A stretch of 6,148 nt of DNA from Candidatus Thalassarchaeaceae archaeon (GTDB lineage Archaea; Thermoplasmatota; Poseidoniia; Poseidoniales; Thalassarchaeaceae), in contig JASLKO010000177.1 of assembly GCA_030747475.1 (NCBI GenBank), positions 1 through 6,148 on the forward strand. The letters run 5' to 3'. The position numbers and the translations under genes are program-made. Of this stretch, positions 1 to 5,281 are shown piece by piece (within the stretch, counting starts at the first letter, position 1; every line of letters starts with the position of its first letter). The notes below the pieces were generated by a model. That model did no database searches and was not told the DNA's origin. It saw nothing but the letters and a program-made list of their open reading frames with translations.

Positions 1-726
1 AGATTGAGGCAAGAAGGATTGACTGTTGAAATTGTAAACCTGCCTGTTGGCGATGTGAAAATCAGCGATCGAATTCTGATTGAACGTAAAGGAACACGGG
101 ATTTTGTCGACAGTTTGCTCGATGGGCGTCTTCTTGATCAAGCCACGCGGTTGGTTGGGGCAGCGCCTCGTGCAATGCTCATCATCGAAGGCAAGGACCT
201 GTTCCAGCATCGGGCCGTTCATGGACAGGCCATCATGGGTGCATTGGCGACACTAACCTTAGACTATGGATTGCCCGTTGTGACCTCAACAGATACTGCT
301 GAAACTGCGCGATTTATCGCTGTATCAGCCAGACGTGAGTCCAAGATGCTAGAGCATCTTTCGAGCCATGCACAAGAGAGATTGAGAGCGAGTGAACATC
401 CCGATTTCGTCGGCCAAGAAGATGAGAACAAGACGCTGGTTGCAGCAAACTCATTCATCGATGGTGATCAGAATATTCCCGACCCGATTTTGGATGCTAC
501 TACAAGTGAATTGTCGGAATCGAGGCGTAAAGAGTTGCAAGGTGTGACTCGATCTATGCTAGAACAAGTTCCAGGGATTGGACCCGCTCTGGCTTCCAGA
601 ATCATTTCTAGATGGCCCACAATGGCCGCTTTGGCCAGTGCAAGTGATGAGGAAATCGTCGAAGTCCCAGGGCTGTCCACACACCTTGCAGAGGAAATTG
701 TGCGAATCCTGCATGGAAGAGATTAA
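1..726 (+). CDS. XPF/ERCC4-family (Hef-like) structure-specific nuclease, 5'-truncated by window edge
   Basis: This is the C-terminal part of an archaeal XPF/Hef-type endonuclease, a family that cuts branched DNA (forks, flaps) in repair and fork restart. Counting residues from the TTG at base 4, the catalytic signature GDX9ERKX3D is complete: G16-D17, E27-R28-K29 and D33. It is followed by the family's SLLDGRLLDQ helix and the LIIEG strand. A charged, variable linker (about 125-180) leads to tandem helix-hairpin-helix DNA-binding motifs (about 186-238; VPGIGPALA, then VPGLSTHLAEE). The frame is open to the left edge and the usual N-terminal VDxRE strand is missing, so the TTG is probably an internal Leu and the real start lies outside. 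Whether an upstream SF2 helicase domain exists (Hef of Euryarchaeota) or not (short crenarchaeal XPF) cannot be seen. The C-terminus lacks a PCNA-binding QxxLxxFF-type box, which fits Hef better. The gene converges on the minus-strand CCG-protein gene. Confidence 0.9.
   Translation, partial: RLRQEGLTVEIVNLPVGDVKISDRILIERKGTRDFVDSLLDGRLLDQATRLVGAAPRAMLIIEGKDLFQHRAVHGQAIMGALATLTLDYGLPVVTSTDTAETARFIAVSARRESKMLEHLSSHAQERLRASEHPDFVGQEDENKTLVAANSFIDGDQNIPDPILDATTSELSESRRKELQGVTRSMLEQVPGIGPALASRIISRWPTMAALASASDEEIVEVPGLSTHLAEEIVRILHGRD
723..726. other. Shared TTAA at convergent gene ends
   Basis: The palindrome TTAA supplies the TAA stop of the + strand nuclease gene (724-726) and the TAA stop of the minus-strand CCG-protein gene (725-723). 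The two coding regions therefore overlap tail-to-tail by four bases. There is no intergenic space and no hairpin plus T-run here, so each transcript must end inside, or read antisense into, the other gene. Confidence 0.9.
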
Positions 727-1583
727 TCGCCAATAATCATCACGCGGGTTCTCAATTGAGCCAAGCGATCGACATGGTGGCCAAATGCGAATGCCAAGAG
801 TTCTGACAAGTGTATGACCGGAATTTTGGTTTGCTGAGCCGAGACCTTTCCAGCTTTTCCTTGGTACACATCCAGTAGCATGTGGGACAAATTGCAAGCA
901 CTGACCATCAATTCCGCACCTTCTGACTTGGCATCAGCGAGTACTGCTGCTGTTTGCTTCATCACGGTTTTTTCTTCTGAGAACACACCTGGGACACCAA
1001 CACTGTGCGTTCGACATGACCACTCGACGGCATTGCCCCCCAATACTGAAATGACTTGTTCCAAGTAATCAGGATCAAATGGGTCATCGCCACCACATGC
1101 ACCAGCTTGTTGCATATTTGGGCCATAATAGCCAGCGACTTTGAAATCAAATCGGTTCTTCACAGCCGCCTCTACATTGTCAAGGCCAATTTCATCGACA
1201 ATCACGTGGAGCAGGTGGTGTACTTTGACATCCCCGGTCAATGTGAGGCCACAATTTCTCTGCAAGATGTCATTTGTTTTGGCCATCAACTTGCCATCGT
1301 TGCGTAGCAATGTCAAATCTTCATGCAAAGTGGCCGCTGTCGTGGCACATGAGGTGATGATGTCCAAACCCATCGCTTCAGCTTGAGCAAGGGTTCTGGC
1401 ATTGAGGACCACTTGTAGGTCGGCATTGGCTTGACGAACAATTCCAGCACCACAACTTGTGGCACCCTCGAGTGGAACCAATTCAATCCCCAGTGACTCA
1501 GAGGCCAATGGCATCGTATCCGCCACCTCAATTGCATTGCTGTGAGCAACATTTCCAGGATGGTATGCATAACGTGTAGCCAT
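723..1583 (-). CDS. HdrB/SdhE-like protein with two CCG domains that have lost most cluster cysteines
   Basis: The 286-residue length and layout match heterodisulfide reductase subunit B, type-E succinate dehydrogenase SdhE and the C-terminal half of TfrB. There are two CCG (cysteine-rich) domains, about 1-115 and 145-270, ending in a family-typical PVIHLSELLAFAFG segment. In active HdrB each domain supplies five cysteines (C, CC, CxxC) to a non-cubane 4Fe-4S cluster. Here the first domain reads YHPGN11 (PGC expected), S43-C44-G (CCG expected) and C79-ATT82 (CxxC expected). The second reads YYGP155 (YYGC expected), S194-V195-G (CCG expected) and C230-NLS233 (CxxC expected). Only C44, C79 and C230 of ten expected ligands remain; C163, C190 and C111 are extra. 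Normal cluster binding and heterodisulfide or quinone chemistry are therefore unlikely, although the frame is intact. The ATG at 1583 overlaps the stop of the upstream redox gene (TAATG), which implies coupled translation and probably a complex. Family assignment is firm; function is unknown. Confidence 0.8.
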   Translation of the reverse strand: MATRYAYHPGNVAHSNAIEVADTMPLASESLGIELVPLEGATSCGAGIVRQANADLQVVLNARTLAQAEAMGLDIITSCATTAATLHEDLTLLRNDGKLMAKTNDILQRNCGLTLTGDVKVHHLLHVIVDEIGLDNVEAAVKNRFDFKVAGYYGPNMQQAGACGGDDPFDPDYLEQVISVLGGNAVEWSCRTHSVGVPGVFSEEKTVMKQTAAVLADAKSEGAELMVSACNLSHMLLDVYQGKAGKVSAQQTKIPVIHLSELLAFAFGHHVDRLAQLRTRVMIIGD

Positions 1584-1585
1584 TA
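1581..1585 (-). promoter_or_regulatory. TAATG stop/start overlap (translational coupling)
   Basis: Read on the minus strand, the TAA stop of the composite redox gene (1585-1583) and the ATG of the CCG-protein gene (1583-1581) share one base. No good Shine-Dalgarno match stands just upstream of this ATG (the leader reads ATGGTCGATTCTA), so termination-reinitiation is the likeliest way the second gene is translated. This ties the expression of the two genes together at a near-fixed ratio. Confidence 0.8.
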
Positions 1586-3487
1586 GAATCGACCATCCAT
1601 TTCATTGAATATTGAGACCACTTCATGATGGTTCTCAACACGTGAGTTAAACTGCTTTGGCATTTTGCCAATTCCAGCAGGCGGAGCTAGCATTCCAAGC
1701 AAGTCATTGAACATAGGACGACCTGTTCGAGTAAATCCGAAAATCATCCTAGATGATACCCCACTAAGGGCATTGCTCACAAGGCCCATCGGACCCAGTA
1801 CAGTTCTATAGAGCGTTGTCTCATTCACCTTTCCGCTGCTCTTGATGGACCAAGTGTACCACCAAACATGTTTCCCATGGCGACCGTTGTATCCATCATG
1901 TGAAAGAACTGCAGTCTTGGCATCCAGTACTGATTTTGCTGCGATTGAGCCCATTGAACCATGTCGATGGATGCTGGCCAAATCAGTCTCAGCTTTGACA
2001 CCATTTGTAGCGGCTAAACTCTCAAGAATCGTGGCCCGTGATTTGTCGGAAATTCGAGGGTCGCAGGACCGATTCCAAAGATGCGAAATAATGGCTGGAC
2101 CAATGTACGATCGGTTGTAGGGGACTGCGTCACTTGTTGCATGCAACAATTGTGGACTGGCGATGTCATTCGATACGTGTAATTCGGTTGCGACAACTGC
2201 ATCCATGGTTCCAATGGCTGTATCCCTAGCGAATGTCGCATCACGTTGCGCATTCACAAACCATGGTTTGGAGGATGCACGGTGGTTTTCATATGATGAA
2301 TGATCAACCACCAAATCGCGTATAACATCGTATGCTGCAATGGGTTCTATTCGGACAACTGCACCATCCCCTTTGTCTCGTGAAATGTCACAAAGTCGTG
2401 TCAGTCCGGGCAGTACGAGACGACCATTTACACTAACACCAGTTGAAGGGTCGTCGGCCGCGCCATCTCTGAAGGTTAGAGTCCCATCTTGGGTTGCTTT
2501 TAGGGTTCGGAGTAAATCTAGAACACTGTGGTGGCCTGGGATTGAACAAGCCCACGAATCCAAGCCACTCTGTCCTGAATCCGCATCATATCGGAAAATA
2601 CTCGCGACCAATTGAATTTCTGGCATGGCAATTGTGGCAACATCGCCGCTGCCCGCAGATGCGGAATCGCCTGCAGCATAGGCAACCATTTCCGCTACCA
2701 AATCTTCGTTGAAGGTTCCACTGTCATCCACACAGGCCAATCGCGAAAGTGCCTCTGCGATCCAAATGCCAGCAGGTTCGTCATAATCGACGTCGCAATC
2801 AACTCGACCGAAGATTCGAGCCCCACCCATCGACTCGAGGACTTCATCCCATTCTTTTCCAGATTGACAAAAGAATTCGTACGAAGTGTCGCCTAATGCA
2901 CAAACTGAGAAATGTGTGTTTGAAAGTGTCTTACCAACGCCTTTTGCAGCATTATACAACTCCTCTGCATTGTCAGGCTGCTCACCTTCACCCCAAGTGG
3001 AACAGGCGATGAGTACGCGCTTCATGCCCGCCATACTGCCGATGTCGAAACCATCCATGTCGTGTACATGGCCGACCAATCCATAGTCGGACGCTTTCTT
3101 TGCAATAAGCGAACAAAGGCCTTCTGCGTTTCCGGATTGGCTGCCGAATAGAATGTGTAAATCGCGATCGCCAGTCATGACCGCATCCAATGCACCGTCT
3201 CCTGCGACTTCAACAGCAACGGGTTCATCCGTAGGATCTGCTTCAATGACTTCAGCAGGTGCATCATCTGCAGGTGCATCACCATCGCCTGCAACCTCGA
3301 ACAAAATCACATCGACAGGACAGGCATCAGCAGCTTCGACAATGTCATCACTCCATTCTCTGGGGTTCACACCATCAACGATGGTGCAACTGTCTTCCTC
3401 AACGTGAAATACCTCAGGAACGATATTTTCACAGGCATCACAGGTGATGCATCCCTCGTCAATCCAGACCTTGACAACAGCGCTCAT
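1583..3487 (-). CDS. Composite redox protein: 4Fe-4S ferredoxin + CysJ-like flavodoxin + cysteine-stripped SdhB/TfrB-like module
   Basis: This is a 634-residue cytoplasmic fusion. Residues 1-65 are a single-cluster ferredoxin with all ligands present (C13, C16, C19, C56-P). Residues 66-108 are an acidic Ala/Asp/Pro linker with a repeated EVAGDG. Residues 109-255 are a flavodoxin domain of the sulfite-reductase CysJ/P450-reductase type: GSQSGNAEG (115-123) for the FMN phosphate, STWGEGEQPDNAEEL (163-177), and LGDTSYEFFCQSGKEWD (198-214), very close to CysJ. No FAD/NADPH domain follows. Residues about 291-530 follow the succinate dehydrogenase/fumarate reductase iron-sulfur subunit (IFRYDADSGQSG, SVLDLLRTLK, VSVNGR, RIEPIAAYDVIRDLVVD, YIGPAIISHLW), but the Fe-S ligand cysteines are replaced. 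Residues about 540-634 resemble the HdrC/SdhB C-terminal helical part (WSIKSSGKVNETTLYR). The ATG at 3487 is chosen because it lies 12 residues before the first ferredoxin Cys and follows GGTG with an 8-base spacer. The domains suggest electron carriage through the Fe-S cluster and FMN; the partner and substrate are unknown. Confidence 0.85.
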   Translation of the reverse strand: MSAVVKVWIDEGCITCDACENIVPEVFHVEEDSCTIVDGVNPREWSDDIVEAADACPVDVILFEVAGDGDAPADDAPAEVIEADPTDEPVAVEVAGDGALDAVMTGDRDLHILFGSQSGNAEGLCSLIAKKASDYGLVGHVHDMDGFDIGSMAGMKRVLIACSTWGEGEQPDNAEELYNAAKGVGKTLSNTHFSVCALGDTSYEFFCQSGKEWDEVLESMGGARIFGRVDCDVDYDEPAGIWIAEALSRLACVDDSGTFNEDLVAEMVAYAAGDSASAGSGDVATIAMPEIQLVASIFRYDADSGQSGLDSWACSIPGHHSVLDLLRTLKATQDGTLTFRDGAADDPSTGVSVNGRLVLPGLTRLCDISRDKGDGAVVRIEPIAAYDVIRDLVVDHSSYENHRASSKPWFVNAQRDATFARDTAIGTMDAVVATELHVSNDIASPQLLHATSDAVPYNRSYIGPAIISHLWNRSCDPRISDKSRATILESLAATNGVKAETDLASIHRHGSMGSIAAKSVLDAKTAVLSHDGYNGRHGKHVWWYTWSIKSSGKVNETTLYRTVLGPMGLVSNALSGVSSRMIFGFTRTGRPMFNDLLGMLAPPAGIGKMPKQFNSRVENHHEVVSIFNEMDGRF

Positions 3488-3495
3488 GGAAGTGA

Positions 3496-3499
3496 CACC
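3496..3499 (-). promoter_or_regulatory. Shine-Dalgarno-like GGTG of the composite redox gene
   Basis: The minus strand reads GGTGTGGTGTCACTTCC before the ATG at 3487. The second GGTG is 8 bases from the start and matches the archaeal GGAGGTGATC consensus over four bases. A further GGTG (3501-3504) touches the foot of the adjacent hairpin. The match is short, so confidence is moderate. Confidence 0.5.
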
Positions 3500-3503
3500 A
3501 CAC

Positions 3504-3518
3504 CAGCCCTACGGGCTG
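3504..3518 (-). promoter_or_regulatory. Leader hairpin, copy 1 (core CCCGTAGGG)
   Basis: This is a perfect 6-bp stem (CAGCCC/GGGCTG) with a GTA triloop on the minus strand, 16 bases upstream of the composite redox gene's ATG and just before its GGTG ribosome-site region. No T-run follows, so it does not look like an intrinsic terminator of the thermosome transcript. The same nine-base core and stem length recur before the thermosome gene. It could be a folded 5'-leader element or a DNA operator with dyad symmetry. Confidence 0.5.
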
Positions 3519-3582
3519 AACAGAACGTCCACCGTAATTCGATTCTTCAACCTATGGGGGGGATGGTAAGCAAAGATGCGAC

Positions 3583-5205
3583 TCAGAAGCCCATGCCGCC
3601 CATGTCCATGCCACCCATATCCGGCATTCCGCCACCACCAGCACGGCTTGAAATCACGTCATCAATTCGTAGAATCATGACTGCGGTTTCAGTCGCGGAT
3701 TGAATGGCTTGTTCAACAACACGAACAGGTTCGAGGACATTTGCAGCCCGCATATCCATGACGCCGCCTTCAAAGACATTCACACCGTAGGAGGATTTTC
3801 CTTCAGCATGTGCCTTTCGAACTTCAATAATGGTGTTGACTGGATCAAGGCCCGCATTTTCGGCAAGTGTGCGTGGAATGACTTCAAGAGCTCCCGCAAA
3901 GGCTTCGATAGCCATTTGTTCACGGCCCCCAATTCCTTCAGCATAAGCCCGCAAATCACGAGATATAGATGCGATGACTGAGCCGCCACCTGTAAGGACT
4001 GCCCCATCTTCGCGTGCGACACTGACCACACCAATTGCATCATCAAATGCTCGACGGATTTCATCGACTACGTGTTCAGTTCCACCTCGCAGTAAAACAC
4101 TGACACTCTTGGCATCTGGACAACCGGTCACAAACACCATGTCTGATTCACCAATCTTTCGCTCTTCGACCTTTGCGGCATGTCCCAAATCATCCTCACC
4201 AAGATCATCGATATTGGTCACAATTCGACCGCCAGTGGCCTTGCCCAATGCCTCCATATCTGATTTCTTAGCCCTTCGAACTGCAAACAATCCTGCCTTT
4301 GACATGTAGTGTTGCGCCAAATCATCAATGCCTTTCTGACAAATGATCACGTTGGCACCCGCTGCCTGAATTTTCTCAACCAGGCCACGCAGATAATTTT
4401 CTTCTTCATCGAGGAATTGAGCAAGCATGCTTGGGTCAGTAATCTGAATCTTTGCATCGACTTCGGTTTTCTTGACTTCAATCGCTGAATTGATCAATGC
4501 AATCTTAGCACCAGAAACGCTTCTTGGCATGCCACTGTGAACACGCTCTTTGTCGAGGATAATGCCATCGACCAATGTGCTGTCCTTGATGGACCCACCT
4601 TGTTTCTTTTCGACCTTTACATCGTCTAAATCGACGATGATCTCGTCATCTTCTTCGCGGGCAACAGCCTGCACTGCGTCTACACAAATATCTGCAAGGA
4701 AGGCTTTGACAGCCCCGGCTGATTTGCCTGTTAGTGCTGTTTTGGCCACATCATGCAAGGTAGATTTGTCAGCGTCGATCGCATGACCATCCAGAAGATC
4801 GACCGCTTTGTCAGCAGCGAGGCGGAAGCCCTCGCAAATTACAGTCGGATGTACATTCTGTTCGATAAGATCCTCGCTACGCTTGAGAAGCTCACCCGCG
4901 ATGACAACCGCACTGGTTGTGCCATCGAAACAATGTTGCTCCTGTGTTTTGGCAACTTCGATAATCATCTTGGCCGCCGGGTGTTCGATGTCCATCTCTT
5001 TGAGAATGGTTGCACCATCATTGGTGATGACAACATCTCCCATGCTGTCCACAAGCATCTTGTCCATCCCCTTTGGACCCAATGTGGTCCGTACTGCATC
5101 AGCAACGGCCTTTGCAGCAGCGATGTTGTTGCTTTGTGCACTTTTTCCACGGGTTCGATTGGTTCCTTCTTTGAGGATGAAAATTGGTTGTTGTCCACCA
5201 TACAT
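3583..5205 (-). CDS. Thermosome subunit (group II chaperonin)
   Basis: This is a complete 540-residue group II chaperonin subunit, a cytosolic ATP-driven protein-folding ring with a built-in lid. The N-terminus resembles Thermoplasmata thermosomes (ILKEGTNR, QSNNIAAAKA). The nucleotide site includes LGPKGMDKMLVD (42-53), NDGATIL (62-68; D63), DGTTSAVV (94-101; D94), the catalytic-type Asp in FDDA (D389) and GGGS (406-409). The apical domain with the helical lid protrusion spans about 215-365, and the C-terminus is the usual Gly-Met tail (MGGMDMGGMGF). Two conserved positions look unusual: the first Gly of GDGTT is F93 (QHCFDGTT), and the acidic residue expected after GGGxx is I411 (GGGSVI). 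Start at ATG 5205: AGGTGG sits 8 bases upstream and the protein begins at the family's normal position. A hairpin and a weak TATA-like site upstream suggest it has its own promoter. Confidence 0.97.
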   Translation of the reverse strand: MYGGQQPIFILKEGTNRTRGKSAQSNNIAAAKAVADAVRTTLGPKGMDKMLVDSMGDVVITNDGATILKEMDIEHPAAKMIIEVAKTQEQHCFDGTTSAVVIAGELLKRSEDLIEQNVHPTVICEGFRLAADKAVDLLDGHAIDADKSTLHDVAKTALTGKSAGAVKAFLADICVDAVQAVAREEDDEIIVDLDDVKVEKKQGGSIKDSTLVDGIILDKERVHSGMPRSVSGAKIALINSAIEVKKTEVDAKIQITDPSMLAQFLDEEENYLRGLVEKIQAAGANVIICQKGIDDLAQHYMSKAGLFAVRRAKKSDMEALGKATGGRIVTNIDDLGEDDLGHAAKVEERKIGESDMVFVTGCPDAKSVSVLLRGGTEHVVDEIRRAFDDAIGVVSVAREDGAVLTGGGSVIASISRDLRAYAEGIGGREQMAIEAFAGALEVIPRTLAENAGLDPVNTIIEVRKAHAEGKSSYGVNVFEGGVMDMRAANVLEPVRVVEQAIQSATETAVMILRIDDVISSRAGGGGMPDMGGMDMGGMGF

Positions 5206-5213
5206 TGGTTATG

Positions 5214-5219
5214 CCACCT
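5214..5219 (-). promoter_or_regulatory. Ribosome-binding site of the thermosome gene
   Basis: AGGTGG on the minus strand, 8 bases before the ATG at 5205, matches the AGGTG of the archaeal GGAGGTGATC consensus. It supports the chosen start and implies a leadered mRNA. Confidence 0.65.
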
Positions 5220-5224
5220 AGTTA

Positions 5225-5239
5225 CGCCCCTACGGGGCG
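5225..5239 (-). promoter_or_regulatory. Leader hairpin, copy 2 (core CCCGTAGGG)
   Basis: This is a perfect 6-bp stem (CGCCCC/GGGGCG) with a GTA triloop, 19 bases upstream of the thermosome ATG and just before its AGGTGG site. It equals copy 1 (3504-3518) in length, loop and core. The two differing stem pairs (A-T to G-C, and G-C to C-G) remain paired. The base after the hairpin is not the start of a T-run, which argues against a terminator. If the TATA-like site at 5260-5267 is real, transcription would begin at or near the hairpin. Confidence 0.5.
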
Positions 5240-5259
5240 ACTTGCCGACTCAGGAGTCA

Positions 5260-5267
5260 TTGATAAA
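5260..5267 (-). promoter_or_regulatory. Possible TATA-like element of the thermosome gene
   Basis: The minus strand reads TTTATCAA here, preceded by GGCGCC. Transcription about 25 bases downstream would start near 5235-5240, at the outer edge of the leader hairpin, giving a leader of about 30-35 bases. This is a single weak match, and the position is the main support. Confidence 0.3.
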
Positions 5268-5281
5268 GGCGCCGTGTTAGA

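Larger units (their letters stand above)
3488..3582 (-). other. Intergenic spacer between thermosome and composite redox gene
   Basis: This 95-base spacer holds the leader hairpin and the GGTG sites near its 3' end (minus-strand sense). Just after the thermosome stop the minus strand carries a C-rich run (CCATCCCCCCCATAGG), and about 20 bases before the hairpin lies AT-richer sequence (GAATCGAATTA), the only weak candidate for a TATA region. No clear T-rich archaeal terminator is visible, so the redox genes could be served by their own promoter, by readthrough from the thermosome gene, or by both. Confidence 0.4.
5206..5281 (-). other. Intergenic spacer between membrane-protein and thermosome genes
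   Basis: This 76-base spacer contains, in minus-strand order, the TATA-like TTTATCAA, a short near-palindrome GACTCCTGAGTC (5247-5258), the leader hairpin and the AGGTGG site. No T-run follows the membrane-protein stop, so the point where that transcript ends is not evident. Confidence 0.45.

Noticed and set aside
2340..3407. Open frames on the + strand opposite the composite redox gene
   Set aside because: They are antisense to a protein with firm ferredoxin and flavodoxin motifs; their translations are Ser/Ala/Pro- or His/Gln-rich with no family signal.
1583..3487. A frameshift or assembly error explaining the missing cysteines
   Set aside because: The frame is continuous. Family residues flank every altered ligand site in the same frame, and the losses are separate substitutions spread over several hundred bases, matched by losses in the next gene.
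5225..5239. Leader hairpin as an intrinsic terminator of the membrane-protein gene
   Set aside because: There is no T-run after it in the minus-strand sense, and it lies 43 bases past the stop but only 19 before the next ATG. The leader position and repetition at 3504-3518 fit regulation better.
5247..5258. Near-palindrome GACTCCTGAGTC before the thermosome gene as an operator
   Set aside because: It is a single copy with a two-base centre and only five paired bases each side. It has no second copy near the other promoter, so it could easily occur by chance.
4753..5280. Long open frames on the + strand opposite the thermosome gene (4753-5280, 4808-5221, 3974-4309)
   Set aside because: They lie wholly or mostly antisense to a clear, conserved chaperonin, have no recognisable domains and show low-complexity Ser/Thr/Leu composition. 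They are shadows of the real gene.
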